DNA of 64,000 nucleotides from Liolophura sinensis (GCF_032854445.1 NC_088302.1:41544191-41608190), one strand, 5' to 3'. Counted from the stretch's first letter, positions 21,912-34,319 are shown. The notes: generated by a model from the sequence alone, not told the origin. Numbers and translations: made by a program.

Positions 21912-23040
21912 AAACCCACAGGGCTCGCTTCCAGACAAATGGAACGCAAATGTACATATTTAAAAACAAAAACCACACTTCCACGACAAAAAAAACGTTA
22001 TGAATTATTTCCTTCGTATTTGATGTTAAATCAATTTCTATTGCCGTTATTAATTAATTAGGCCCACAAAAAGTGATTCATTCTCAACACTGCATGTATC
22101 TGAGCTTAAACATAGCACAAAACAAGAAAATATTTTAGAAATTGAACATCTAATGTTTCTTTAATCGAATTCTTATGGTTATATTACATATGCTTTAACC
22201 TTGTAAAATTGATCTTAGTTGGGTATAGTACGTCTATTATTTATAACGTGTGAAAGCTATTTTTGCGGTGTATGAGCCTGACTCATGTGTGCTTTATTTG
22301 CTAATGCGTGAGGCTGAGTACAAAGAGAAGTGTCCTTTACAGTTAGCTAAAAAGCTGTGGAAGTGCTTCATAATTCACACGGCTTAGAATGGCGATGCCA
22401 GTTCAATCCCATATAATGTATATGTTCATGAAAGGCAACAAAACAGTTCTTATAGGTATAAGGTCATGAAAAATCAGATATTTCATACTATGTGTTATCA
22501 TTCAGTTTAATACTATTCAGACTTAGCTTGCAGTATATATGATAGTTACATTATTGTACAATAAAGTTTGATTACCAAACACGATATTAGCCTCGGGACT
22601 TTGGGCTTCATAGGTTAGTCTGCCTGCTTGTCTGCCACCAAAGTTTTCTCACTTGGACTTTCTCGCTTGAGCTTTGTTACCTGAATTTTCAGCACCAATA
22701 GAATTGATTACTCTGACATGTTCTCTCCGACTATTCTGTTATTACTCTGTCTGGATGTTTACAAAGGTGGTTTGTTTTGAGTGCAAATCACCTCGTTTCA
22801 TACAGACAAGTCATTAGCTACTCGTCAAACACAACGTTCCAGAAACAATCAAAGTGTAAGTGTAGGTGTATTTAACTAAGCATTCATTCAAATACTAAGT
22901 GCACGGCGTTCACAGCGACTGTCACAAAATGTGACGAGTGTCAATCAGGGACAGATGGCTAGCCGTCCTTCTGTCCTAATTCCAAACGTGTTACAATTTT
23001 AAGTCCGTACGTGTTGTTGTTTTAGAATCAAGCCTGTCAA
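21912..23040. other. Distal upstream region of copy A4, no gene seen
   Basis: AT-rich sequence alignable with the region upstream of A2 and A3. No coding signature seen. Confidence 0.5.
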
Positions 23041-23044
23041 TGCA

Positions 23045-23062
23045 AATTTACACGTGTAAATT
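23045..23062. promoter_or_regulatory. 18-bp palindrome upstream of copy A4 promoter
   Basis: AATTTACACGTGTAAATT, perfect, as at 6443. Confidence 0.5.
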
Positions 23063-23142
23063 ATCCATCCAGTCAGTGTGTCTCGCCGCTCTTTTCCAAA
23101 TGTCAGACGACAGACCTCATGGATCCGATACTAGAATGAAAT

Positions 23143-23169
23143 TGACGTGGGCGTCTGCATGGTATAAAG
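23143..23169 (+). promoter_or_regulatory. Core promoter of copy A4
   Basis: TGACGTGG at about 23143 followed by TATAAAG at 23163-23169, 79 bases before the ATG. Confidence 0.7.
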
Positions 23170-23241
23170 ACTGTTGGACCTCGCGGTACAGTCACAGTCA
23201 GCCAGTTGTCGCGCAGTAACCAAGCGTCCTCACCAGACACA

Positions 23242-23560
23242 ATGAACCCCGTTGTTGTTGTAGCTGCTCTGGCCACCCTGACGGTCTCGGCTTTTGCCCA
23301 AACCACCGATCAGTGCTCTGAAGCTCTTGGGAGCGAATGGGTTTGGAGCAGGAACTTCGCGCGCAAAACCAGTGATTGTACCTTGGGTTACCACTGCTCA
23401 AATGGACAACCCGTGGCGCTTCCACGCCCATGTCCAGGCGACTTGTACTTCTCACTCAGTCTAGGAGTGTGTGTGCCTTCGGACACCGTCTACATGACTC
23501 TTTTCTTCGGGGCGAACACATGCGATCAAGAGACGCAGAGATACAACCAGGCACTAAGGA
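23242..23560 (+). CDS. Chitin-binding protein copy A4, exon 1
   Basis: First exon of a 180-residue secreted protein (23242-23560 joined to 26434-26657). It is almost the same as A3: the same signal peptide ending SAFA, then a six-cysteine chitin-binding domain. Differences are few (WSRNF for WSKNF, LPRPCPGD for LPFPCPGG, VPSD for VPPD). The donor is AGGA/GTAAGT at 23561, phase 1. Length, start and splice sites match A3 exactly. The near-identity over exon, leader and promoter suggests recent duplication or gene conversion between A3 and A4. Confidence 0.9.
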
Positions 23561-23699
23561 GTAAGTAACTGAATACGGACACACCATGGTTCGGTCTTTT
23601 CTTTATCACATCTGGCTTATTAATATGTTTCTATTACATTTTAAGCATTTCTTTATACGTTTCATCCAGTCCTCTTAGCTGATCTTCATATTTCTAAGA

Positions 23700-24095
23700 C
23701 CTTATCACAGACTTAATAGGGTCTTCACACACTACACACCATCTCACGGTCTTAATAGAGTCCTCATACATCTCAAATCATCATCAGCGCCGTAATAGAG
23801 CCCTCATAGATCTCATACCGTATCACGGTCTTAATTGATGCTCATACATGACTAACCTTATCACGGACCTTAATAGGGTCCTCACACAGCACACACCTTA
23901 TTACGGTCTCATACATCGGGTCCTCATACATCTTGCACCTTCTCAGCACCATACCTTATCGCGGTCTTGATCGAACGCTCCTCATGCATCTCACACCTTA
24001 TCAGCGCCGTACCTCATCGTGCTTTTAATCACACACCTTAGCACGGACCTTAATCGGGTCCTCACACAACACATACTTTATCACGGTCTTCACCA
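23700..24095. repeat. ~39-bp minisatellite after exon 1 of A4
   Basis: About ten diverged copies of the unit at 7090. Confidence 0.85.
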
Positions 24096-24265
24096 GGCCC
24101 TCATATAACGGTTTCATTAGTTTGCTTATTAGTTATGATTTCCAGACAGTAATCAGTGTTGGTGTGTTATTTTCTCGGACAGTCCATAACGTCAATTTTT
24201 AACTTCCACGAACTCTTATAACTGTTAGTTCGTAGCTTCTACCAATTGCCTGCGTCTAATTAGAC

Positions 24266-25005
24266 CAAACATCCATCAGTATTAGTTTGCAACTTCTCCA
24301 GACAGTTATCAGCGTCAGTTTGTAACTTCTCCTGGCAGTCATCAGAGTCAGTTTGTAACTTCTTCCAACAGTCATCAATGTCAGCTTACAACTTCCTGGG
24401 ATAGTAATGAGTTTCAGTTTGTAACTTCTTGCGACAGTCATCAGTGTCAGTTCGTAATTTCTCCCAGTAGTCATCAGTGTAAATTTATAACTTTCCCGGA
24501 CAGTGATCAGTGTCAGTTTGAAACTTCACCTGACAATCATCAGTGCCAGTTTGTGACGTCCCCTAACAGTCAACAGTGTAAACTTCCACACACAATGACC
24601 AGGTTCAATTTGCAATGTTCCCGGACAGTCATGAGTGTCAGTTTGTAACTTCCCCAGAACAGTGATCAATGTCAGTTTGTAACTTTCCCATACAGTCATC
24701 AGTGTCAGGTTGTAACTTCCCCAAACAGTCATCAGTGTAAATTTGTAACTTTTCCGGACAGCCATCAGTGTCATTTAGTAACTTTCCCGGACAGCCATCC
24801 GCGACGGTTTGCAACTTCCCCGGACAGCCATCAGTGACAGTTTGCAACTTCCCCTGACATCCATCAGTTTCAGTTTGTAACTTCCCCTGACAATCATCAG
24901 TGTAAGTTTGTAACTTTCCCGGACAGTCATCAGTGTCAGTTTGTACCTTCCCTGGACATCCCTCAGTGTTAATTTGTAACTGCTCCGGGCAGCCATCAGT
25001 ATATC
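24266..25005. repeat. 33-bp minisatellite in intron 1 (unit 4)
   Basis: About 22 rather diverged copies of the unit at 115. Confidence 0.88.
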
Positions 25006-25634
25006 TTATCTAAACAGACTAACTTCCCGAATGTTCATTAGCTCTGCAATACCGGAAAATACCTTTGCATTTTTGTGTACCGGCTTATTTCTACGCTGAA
25101 TAGTTATTTCAGTCTGCCGCAAATATTTGATCTATAGGTTGCTAAGGATATATCCACATCGTCTGGTACGTATACGTACTATCAAACGTGCTACAGATGT
25201 TTGTCGATTAATCGGGTCATAATATATAATCAGCCCTAATTACCGGTTGTGGGATGGGCTGTGAATTGGATATCTCCCTCATCTTCTATGTTTCTGCTCA
25301 GTCCTCCTAAAGCGCCTTGCTACCATTTGCCTGCTACATGTATACCACAATCAGCAGAATTTCCCAATGAGCTATAATTGTTAGATACCATCGAACAAAA
25401 CTGACGGGTGTTCTTCTCGTGTGCCTTTCATCGGCTAGGCATACAGAGCTTTGATTCAGTATTGCAGGGGGGGAATTGCCTTAGATGTTCTCATGGCCTT
25501 GGTGGAATAGGCCGTGGTGAGCGCATGCAGGATCCTTGATTTTGTCTTACATGACGCTTATTGGCATTCACGTGCTGTCTGCGAATATGGCTGTCAAACT
25601 GAACTCACGAATGTGTATGGAAATCTTACATCTG

Positions 25635-25760
25635 TAGCCGAGGCCAGCGGGGAGCAATAGCCACCAATGTGGTTGCTGTGAGTTCAGGTCCATCTCATTG
25701 TGGCTTCCCCTCAAGGCATACGTGGGTTTTCCCCAGGCTCTGCCCAGTTTCCTCCCACCG
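25635..25760 (+). mobile_element. SINE-A fragment in intron 1 (unit 4)
   Basis: Same element as at 1745, but the start and the tail are deleted. The tail is replaced by direct continuation into GCGTCCAACGACGTGCGACC. Confidence 0.7.
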
Positions 25761-26022
25761 TTAGCGTCCAACGACGTGCGACCGTTTGCGAAGCCTTTTA
25801 TTCGTTGAAGGTCACTGATGTTTCACCAGTGTGTCACACGTGGGAAAGCTTGTCTGTTACTGGTATCTCCCGAGCACCCCAGTTTCCTCCACTCATGAAA
25901 CTGACCGCTATCATATAAAGGCAAATAGAAAGGCATTAAACAACAGTCAACTAGCTTACAGTTTTTCTCGATATTTCCCATTCTTGTTTAGGAAATTGAA
26001 ACATTTTACATTATAAATTACC

Positions 26023-26345
26023 ATTTTGCTGGCCTAATGGTTGGAGCAACCTCGTCAAAGCCGGGAGACCCGGGTTCAGACTTTTAAAAAAATGTACTTG
26101 TTGCTGCCTCGATTGGGGCTCAGCACTGAGAGGTTAGAGCAAGGAAACAGAACTGGTTGCCTGGTGTCAATATAATGTGATTGAGTGGGGTGCTATGTCT
26201 GGTTTCTTCGGCATGATACTTCTGTGGCGGCAAGGATTGACCCCGCCACAAGACGACGCAGTATATGTATGCACAGCTAATGACTCTTTGTCGTCATATG
26301 AGTGAAAAAACTGTTGAGTACGGCGTAAAACCTAAGCATACGTAC
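26023..26345 (+). mobile_element. SINE-B relic upstream of exon 2 (unit 4)
   Basis: Uninterrupted: GGCCTAATGGTTGGAGCAAC head, GGGTTCAGAC B-box-like motif, GTTGAGTACGGCGTAAAACC tail. Confidence 0.65.
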
Positions 26346-26433
26346 ATATATGTATACATTTAAATTATTTTATATTTTCAGCATTTTGTCTATCAATATC
26401 ACTTTACTTAAATTTTTTACACTATTTTATCAG

Positions 26434-26657
26434 CTCGTCGTGTAAACACTTGTACTGCCTTCCGGCGAACTTACGCCAATGAGCCGTCCCAGACTCGCCT
26501 GTACGCCGGGGACCCGCAAGACTGTAGGCAGTACTTCAGCTGTCAAGTGGATGGCGGCAAGGACTGGCTGCACATCTGTCCTGGGGAAACCTATTTCGAC
26601 AACACTGTGGGTGACTGCAGTATGCTGACGGCCGACCCGAGCAAGTGCGCCAGTTAA
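26434..26657 (+). CDS. Chitin-binding protein copy A4, exon 2
   Basis: Second and last exon of A4. The acceptor is TTTTATCAG before 26434. Read in phase 1 it gives TRRVNTC and 74 residues with a six-cysteine chitin-binding domain and TAA at 26655-26657. No in-frame ATG is needed because it is an internal splice product. Changes from A3 include TAFRRTYAN near the start (shared in part with A1), QVDGGK for QVGGGK, and CPGETYF for the usual CPGGTYF. The first part groups with A1 and the rest with A2/A3, as expected if copies exchange sequence. Confidence 0.88.
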
Positions 26658-26727
26658 ATAACAGACGATATGTACAGAATAAAAGAAATTGATTCTACTC
26701 CATGTATATGGTTGTAATTCCCTGAAT

Positions 26728-26733
26728 AATAAA
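26728..26733 (+). promoter_or_regulatory. Polyadenylation signal of copy A4
   Basis: AATAAA about 70 bases after the stop codon. An earlier AATAAA lies near 26678. Confidence 0.7.
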
Positions 26734-28565
26734 ACGATTCATGTTTTTGTAAAACACAGGTTTGGTTACGCAGTCATTTGAATTCGTTTATGTCTATAGA
26801 ATATAAGGGAAAATTACATAGCACATCATACAATAATATCACTGATGCAATTATATCGCTTATCCAATGATATCGTTTGAACAACGTTATTGCTTACACA
26901 TTGATATTGAATATACAGTTAAATCTCTTAAACAATGATATCATTTACACAATGACCACCTTAAAGGAGAAGAAAACATAAAAATGATGCCAAAACCAGA
27001 TGAAAGAGCGTCAAAACTTATTTACAAATATGATCTTTATTATTTTTTCCATTTTGTTTTTTCAGGAGAAAAGGGTATTTCAAAATATTTTTGTATGGTG
27101 GGTATTTGGGATCACCTTTTGGTACTTATCGACGTTGCATAATAATGTTCTAAAAAAGGATGTGATGCATGTGTTATAAATTTATTTGAATGTAAATTTG
27201 TTGTTTGTATACAAACATATACATTTAGTTTGAACTGTGATAATATTTATGAATATATTAAAATTATAAATATGATCAAAATCCAGGTTGTACCCATCTG
27301 TTAGCTGACAAGACCAAATTCTCGTGAAAATATATTTATTAAACATGTCTTACATCCGCATTTATAACATTTTAACACGAAGACTATATGTACCAAAAGG
27401 TGGTCCTAAATACACCAACACTATTTTTAATTGGCTTTTTGTCTTTAAAAAAAAATCTAAAAACATTGTGAAGATCACATTTGCGACTAATTTTTCACAC
27501 TCTTTCAAGTGAATATGTATTTTTTATGTTTTCTCCACCTTTAAACAAGGACATCTTTTTAACAATGATAATGTCTAAACAATGATGTTGTCTAAACAAT
27601 GATATTGTCTAAACAATGATATTGTCTAAACAGTGATATTTGTCTACACAATGATATCGCTTAAACAATGATACAGTCACTCCGATTTTCATGATTAAGT
27701 GGGAATAAACTCGCGGCACCCAGCGCACTTCTTACATCTTCTTTTAGGACACTTACGTTTTAATACGATTATAATATAGACAAACTTTTCAGCATGTGAA
27801 CATCGCTTGATGACTTCAGGAAAATCTCTTTTGTTACTTGTCAAAGGTCGGTGGTTGATTTTAGGCATTTGGAATGAGCAAATCCATTTCTACAAACAAA
27901 AGGATAACACTCTGCATTTGTCACTATCTCACAATAGTGAATAGTTAATAGTATATTAACAATAGTTAATAGTTTAAAACATTCCTAGACCCGCATTCAG
28001 ATATAGGACACCATTTTTTGCGTGGTGCCTGTCTGTCCAACAGACACACACACAAACATACGCCGAGAAAAACGTATAACCTCGACCATTTGAGAAAGTA
28101 ACAAATACATCAATGCGAAACACGTCTTCGTGAAGCCAGATGAACAACGACACTCGGTGTGAAGCATTCACTGGGCAAGGTGGCGGTTAGTTTTACGTGT
28201 GGAGAGCGTGAAGGAAACCACTGCCATTGTCCCCAACCTGATGAGCCCCGACCCCTCGCCGCAGACCCAAAATAATTTTCCGTAAGCGACAATGGTTTGT
28301 GCTGTAACTAAGTTGCAAACATTGTATGGCCAGTAAGAGTTTGTGCCTACCTTGCCCAGCCTGTGAGAAATCAGCCAAGAAAAATTGTCACATACGTTAA
28401 CCGTTAAAATCTAGACCTTCCTATGTCAGCATTTGTGGAGGGAGTGCAGGGGGGAGGGGTACGTGTTTGGTGCAACGCCAGTGGGGCGTCTCGCAACCTC
28501 ATCACCTTGCGTATTCTCGCCAAGGGTTTCAAACTTTCAATGATAAACTTATACCTGACCAAAAT
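26734..28565. other. 3' spacer of unit 4, no gene seen
   Basis: Contains ACAATGATAT-type repeats (26830-26960 and a very regular run at 27560-27670). Otherwise AT-rich spacer shared with the other units. Confidence 0.6.
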
Positions 28566-28680
28566 GTATTTATTTTTTTTTTTGTGTTGGTGTTTTGGTG
28601 TTTTACGCCATACTCAAGAATATTTCACTTATACGTCAACATTTTGATGGGAGGAAACCGGACAGAGCCCAAGGGAAGCC
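28566..28680 (-). mobile_element. SINE-A fragment, minus strand (unit 4)
   Basis: T-rich start, then GGTGTTTTACGCCATACTCA and AATATTTCACTTATACGTCA. Same as at 4076. Confidence 0.7.
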
Positions 28681-28922
28681 CAAAATGTAGACAATTTTGC
28701 TTATTTTCATACCAAGCATGTACCTGTACACCAAAACTTACATTCCACCCCAATAAACAGAAGTTGTAATAGGGTCTTCATTTCTATTGCCTTAAATCAC
28801 AGCCGAGCATGGAGAACCTGATATGAACGTGCAACTGGTCAAAGGCACTGGCCAAAGGCAACGTTTTAGGCTAATAACCTGGCAAGTAGTACACACAAGT
28901 GTCAAGAACAGGATTTAGATAC

Positions 28923-28936
28923 GTTACACGTGTAAC
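28923..28936. promoter_or_regulatory. 14-bp palindrome with E-box core (unit 4)
   Basis: GTTACACGTGTAAC, identical to 4417. Confidence 0.45.
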
Positions 28937-29632
28937 CACCTTGCTCAGTTAAAAATATTTCACTTATTGGTGGCAAACGAATAAACCACTACCTTTTGGC
29001 AAGTAATTGACAAACTTTGGCATAGACGTGAAGACAAATGCTCTCCAACGAACTTGCCACAAATGCCCTTAGTTAGAACCGTGGGCGTGGAATATCGAGG
29101 TTTCCATGTCCATGCTTGGGACTGAACCAACATTTAGTGTCTTCCTCATGGCATTCCTGTGAGGCAGCACTGTTTGTAAATATTTCAACGTTGGGTCCGG
29201 CCTGTAATAAGGAGACATTCTCGTAATACATTGAAAAAGTTTTGGAAACCCGAGGGTAAACTATTGACCTTTGCCAAGCTATTTTTTATTTGACTGGTGT
29301 TTTACGACGTACTCAGAAATATTTTACGATAGCGACAGAGCCCTCTCACATGTGATATATAGACATACATACTGCACTGGTGAAAGGCAAGTGGTCTTCA
29401 GTGCGACAGTCGCGTATAGCTTATTGCCACTAAAATCTCACAAACATAAAAATGTGAGGATCTATAAAATCTCTGCCCAAGGCCGGGATTGAACCCACAG
29501 GTCGTGTTTCCAGACAAATGGAAAGCAAACGCACATATTTAGAAACGAAAAGCACACTTCCACGACAAAAAAACCGTTATGAATTATTTCGTTCATATTT
29601 GTTGCCAAATCCTTTTTTATTCCCGTTATTAA

Positions 29633-30029
29633 TTCGAGATACGCCTAAAATGAACAATAAATTCTGATAAAGTTGGTAGTGGACGTGTTGATTATTGACC
29701 TGGCTTCGCTGGCACAAAGAGATCGATTGTAACCACTCCACTTGAGTTTACAATTGATTATAGAACTAAGATGAGCCTCTTGCACAAAGGAGTTCTAAGG
29801 CGATTGTTTATTTTAATCAGTTACAATCCCGACAGTAGGTCAATTTTGACCCGTGCATAAACCTGACGTGTGTAAATGGACAATGAACAATTCAAAAGAG
29901 TTCTACATCATGATGGTTCAGCTATTAACAACAGCAACATGCGACAACATGTTCGTAATGTTTTTGACACAATTACTTTGCACATCTTTGCAAACCGAGT
30001 CTGAAATTATTAACGTTGTATCTAACGCA
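29633..30029. other. Non-repeated spacer after the array
   Basis: Single-copy AT-rich sequence. I see no gene. Confidence 0.5.
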
Positions 30030-30390
30030 AGTTAGGAACTGATCATTGGTGATGATACCGATGACTTTTGATCTAGTTTATTGGCGATACTGGTAACCTT
30101 AATTATCGGTAATCGGGCTGACGGGTGATCTGCCTTACCAGTGATACTGATGAGTGGATTTCTAGTTCATTTGTGGTATAGTTTTTGGTGATCTGCTTTA
30201 ATGTTGATACTGATGACTGGTGATCCGATTAACTGGTCATCCAGCTTATTAGTGATAGTGAAGACTAGGTGATATGCATTAACGATGATACTCATGATGG
30301 TGGTTTGGTTTATTGATAACTGGTGATATGTACAGCTACTGACGCTGGTGACAGGAGGTCTGGCTAATTTGTGAAACTGATGTGTGGTGA
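30030..30390. repeat. Degenerate GATACTGATGA / TGGTGAT repeats
   Basis: Short motifs such as GATACTGATGACTGGTGATC recur at irregular spacing. Strongly diverged tandem repeat. Confidence 0.55.
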
Positions 30391-30394
30391 TGTC

Positions 30395-30740
30395 CATGTA
30401 GCTCTTTGTCGCATACTCCTGTAGTACGTCACATAAGGCCGCGTTCACGCGGTGCTCTTGTCACATACTCCTATAGTACATCACACAAAGCTGCCTTCAT
30501 GCGTTTCTACCATACCGTACTCCCTTACTACGTCGCACAAAGCAGCCTTCACGCGGTGCTATCTGTACTAGGTCATACAAAGTACGTTTTGTCGCACATT
30601 CCCGTACAACGTCACACAAAGCTGCGTTTATGCGGTGCTATTTGTCATATATCCCCGTATTACGTCACATAAAGCCGCGATCATGCGTTGCTGGTTGTCC
30701 CATATTCACGTGCTATATTACATAAAGCTGTATCTTGTGT
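30395..30740. repeat. ~52-bp tandem repeat, 6-7 copies
   Basis: Units run from a CGCATACTCCTGTAGTACGTC-like start to TTCACGCGGTGCT. Later copies drift and one is truncated. Confidence 0.8.
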
Positions 30741-31059
30741 TAGAGCTTAGTTATTCACGCCTTATCAGTTTGAAAACTGAATTGGGTGTCATGTCTAGGC
30801 ACCTGCAAGAATGAAAACTGTTTATTGGTTCTTTATTACATGTTTTAACCTTTCTTTACTTTTTATACACAATTTCTTACATATTCGTTTCAGAACAGGT
30901 ATTTCAGTTTTGTTGATGGGACGTAGATAATGTCGTGTGTGGTTAGACTCGTTAGATTCAGTGGTAAGACTCTGTGTACATGAAAACAATTATCAGGATT
31001 TCATTGTCTCTCAAACGTTTCCGGTGCCATTTATCAGGTGTTTCTAGAGCAATTCAAGA

Positions 31060-31264
31060 CTCCCAGGCCAGGATCGTGTTCTTGGTCGTGGCCAGGATCG
31101 TGTTCTTGATTGATGATAAGGATTATGGAATTGGTTGTGGGTCATGATCGTGTCCTTGGTCGTGGGAAAGGACCGTGTCTTTGGTCATAGGTCAGGATCG
31201 TGTTCTTGGTGGTGGATCAGGATCGTGTCTCGTCGTGGGTTAGGATAGTGCCCTTGTTCGTGCG
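31060..31264. repeat. ~28-bp G-rich minisatellite
   Basis: Repeats of GGATCGTGTTCTTGGTCGTG. The array resumes at about 31606-31650 after a SINE-B inserted in it. Confidence 0.8.
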
Positions 31265-31276
31265 TCAGTGGGTCGT

Positions 31277-31605
31277 TCAGCTTCGGGAACGGTAGACTCA
31301 GGGTCATTCCTGGATCGAGTCACACCTAAGACCTTTAAAACAGGAAGTTGTAACTTCCTCGCTTGGCGTTCAGCATGAAGGGGATAGTGCAACGACTGTT
31401 TGACGGGTATCAGTATAATGTCTCGGGCAGGGAGGCATACTTGCCTTCAGTAAGGCGTCTCAGTGAAGCAGCACTAGATAAAAGAGAGGTGGAAATCCGT
31501 CCTGCAGCAAGGAGGCATATTACATGCACTTTAAGGATTCCTTCGTCGTCATCTGACTCCTTCATGTTAAGTACGACGTTAAACCCCCAGCACTCACTCA
31601 CTCAT
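31277..31605 (+). mobile_element. SINE-B, 5'-shortened, with target-site duplication
   Basis: The body includes GTGGAAATCCGTCCTGCAGC and the end GACGTTAAACCCCCAGCACT followed by CACTCACTCAC. A perfect 12-base duplication TCAGTGGGTCGT flanks it (31265-31276 and 31606-31617). Confidence 0.85.
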
Positions 31606-31649
31606 TCAGTGGGTCGTGGGTAAGGATCGTGTCGTTGGTCGTGGGTGAG

Positions 31650-31918
31650 GTCATAATGCTCATAACCTGCTGTGAATCGGTAAGCAGTGACACATTTTGT
31701 TTAAAGACATTAGTACTAACATGTTCATCTTAAAGTGTGGTGAAACACGCTCTGTGTTTGGTTGCCCATTTGACTGTGTTACTTTTATAATGGATTTCTT
31801 ACGATCGTGTACCATTATAACAGGTATGAATAACAGGGCATAAACTCCATAAATGCATTACTGGAACTCGGTGCCGAGGACATCTGACATGACTCCGCAC
31901 CTATATATACAGCCATTG
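31650..31918. other. Spacer, nothing recognised
   Basis: Single-copy AT-rich sequence without coding signature. Confidence 0.4.
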
Positions 31919-31929
31919 TCATGACATCT

Positions 31930-32199
31930 GGGGCCTCCGAGGCTCAGTTGGTTATCGCGCTAGCACAGGGTAATGATTGAGGAACCTCTCACCAATGCGG
32001 TCGCTGTGAGTTTAATTCCAGCTCATGTTGGCTCCCTCTCCGGCCGTGCGTGGGAAGGTCTCATAGCAACCTGCGAATGGTCGTGGGTTTGCCCCAGGCC
32101 CTGCCCGGTTTCCTCCCATCATAATGCTGGCCGCCATCTTATAAAGTGAAATATTCTTGAGTACGGCGGAAAACACCAACCAAATAAATAAATAAATAA
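31930..32199 (+). mobile_element. SINE-A, full length
   Basis: Head GGGGCCTCCGAGGCTCAGTT, complete body and AATAAATAAATAAATAA tail, with the 11-base duplication TCATGACATCT at 31919-31929 and 32200-32210. Confidence 0.92.
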
Positions 32200-32210
32200 T
32201 CATGACATCT

Positions 32211-33429
32211 CGTACGAAGATTTCCCTGCATAAATATTCACTCTTTGTGTTTCAGTATCATAAGACTGCTTTATTTACAAATGAATGTCTTCCTAGGACT
32301 TTGAAAGACACAGTGCTTATACTGACACTTGTCCGACCAATACTTACTCCTCTTGTGCACGGAGTCCAATCTGGAATTAACCAAGATGGTCAGATTTGAT
32401 TTGTTTACTTGACACAACGTCGGGTCTCTTGATAAGACTGAGTTTACCAGAATGCATCACACTGTGGCTTAAAGTCAAGAGGTTTGTCCGTGAAAGGCTC
32501 TAGTTCACCCCGCTTTCTTCAATCCTTAAACCTTCTTTGGCGACATAACGATCTCAATGTGTATGCTATATTTTTTAGAACTTCAGTGATATCCAATGAA
32601 TTACTGGATATGACCAAGCCGAGCGCGTAGTTACTCGACGGTGTTGGAGGAAAGGAAATGTCGAAGATGTTCGGACCAAGGCTGGGATTGAACCTGTTCC
32701 TCGTGTGCCAAGTTCAAAGACAAGCATCTTAACTGACAAACCACTACTCATTCCTACTGATGCCTACAAAAGAAGGAAATGTATTAATATTTATATAAGT
32801 GATTAGTCAATTGAAATTGTCTCTCAGAAGGTGATCTGAATTCGGAAGGATTGCCGAGGAATGATTTGAGGGGTTGTGCTCATCCACTCCATGTCGCTCC
32901 TCACCAGCGGCATTCAGATATCGTGGATATCTTGTGTAAAGGAGCCAGTGTTAACCGGCCGCGTATCTTTAATGTAACTTCGTGTCGTCCAAAGTGCATC
33001 CAACTGCTGGAATCTGAGAAATAGGTGTGAATTCTTTAATTAAATCGTGTGATTACGTATATGTAGGTTGAGGACATAGGGTAGTCGAAGATGAAGACTC
33101 TCTAAGTCTCTTTGTCATTGTTTTAATGGTCTCAGAATTATGACAAGTTGATTTATTTAGAATGGTATTTCAGTACAGAGCTATATAACATTGTCACTGT
33201 TGTTTTCTGCATAAAGCGGCCCATAAATCTAGATGATACGTTAGTTTAAATAGTTTTTAAAAGTTTGTCTTCAACATTCATTTTTGCCCTTTCTATCACG
33301 GGTTGTGAGTATTGTTTTTTCGTTGCACCTTTTGACATAATGTTAGATACAGTTATTCTCTGACATTCTGTTAAACTGGTCTTGATCTGGCCATACCAAC
33401 ATGATGTTGGGGCGGAGGGTTTGTTTGAC
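32211..33429. other. Spacer with an old tRNA-derived relic
   Basis: Near 32690 GGGATTGAACCTG reads as an inverted B box, suggesting a decayed minus-strand SINE at about 32580-32760. No gene seen. Confidence 0.4.
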
Positions 33430-33450
33430 GGGGGGGGGGGGGGGGGGGGG
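33430..33450. repeat. G21 homopolymer
   Basis: A run of 21 G's. Its length is likely unreliable in any assembly. Confidence 0.95.
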
Positions 33451-34319
33451 AGGTGCTAGGGGGCATATACCAATCGGTTACCAGATCTAAAACTCTGATG
33501 CAGCTGTCGTGGCAGTTTGTCTCGGCGTTTGAGAAAAACGTCATCCGTCAAATACGGTTTCAGGTCTAAAGTTTGCAGTCACATATGTTCGTTACCTTTT
33601 TGTCTGTCGTTTTGCCGCAAGCGCACAACGTCGTTCTATTATTTCCAAAAGCGCATGGGCCTGAGACTCACTGGTAATGCTCAAAAAGGTCTGCTATACT
33701 ACAAGCCTCAACATACTTGACAAGGGTATCAAGTTCTTAAGTTAGATAAGATGGTTTGGGGCCATCCTTGGCGGAATAAAATTTTGACAACTCTGACAAC
33801 ATTGTACGGAAGTACAATTAGTGTCACGGTGAAAAAAAAAATAATGGCAAAAAGTCGAAAATTTTTACTTCCTTGCAGCTTCTTGTCATGCAGCTGGTAT
33901 CGCGATTATGAGCAAAGAATGCACATACACCTTATGTATTACTGCATAAGCCTACGTACGTCTCCGTATGTCATTAGAGTGTGTGACTGACCCAACAGGG
34001 AGTTGAAATTTCGACATAAGAAATTCAAAATTTTTTACATAAGAAAGTTGAAATTTCGATCTTTTACTCCCAATTTTTTTGCAACAGTGACACTAACAAG
34101 ACCAATGTGGGTGTAGTTACTCCGTAAAATGGTCAAAGTCACATTTCAGTTACCATTTACATTTGGCACTTTGGTGTCCACCTGTCCATCCAGTGTGCGA
34201 TTAAGATGATTCACCCTGCTCGTTGGTGCTAAGGAGCATCCAAGATGCTGGCATTTAAGTATTTACATGAACAGTTCGAATAAAACCTTAATTTCGTTTT
34301 ACACACTATATGGCGTCTT
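33451..34319. other. Spacer, nothing recognised
   Basis: Short open frames only, with no domain or repeat I recognise. Confidence 0.4.

Larger units (their letters stand above)
15949..24190 (+). repeat. Tandem array unit 3
   Basis: This unit of about 8.2 kb shares with unit 2 the SINE-A fragment at intron 1 and the internal SINE deletion at 21701, so it is closest to unit 2. It holds intron 1 and exon 2 of A3, and the promoter and exon 1 of A4. Confidence 0.88.
24191..29632 (+). repeat. Tandem array unit 4, truncated at its right end
   Basis: Aligns with the other units from intron 1 through exon 2 and the 3' spacer, but similarity stops near 29632 (after TTCCCGTTATTAATT). No promoter or exon 1 of a further copy follows, so the array ends here. 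It lacks the SINE at 5017/13546/21701 and the fragment at 7542/16029, so it split off first. Confidence 0.85.
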
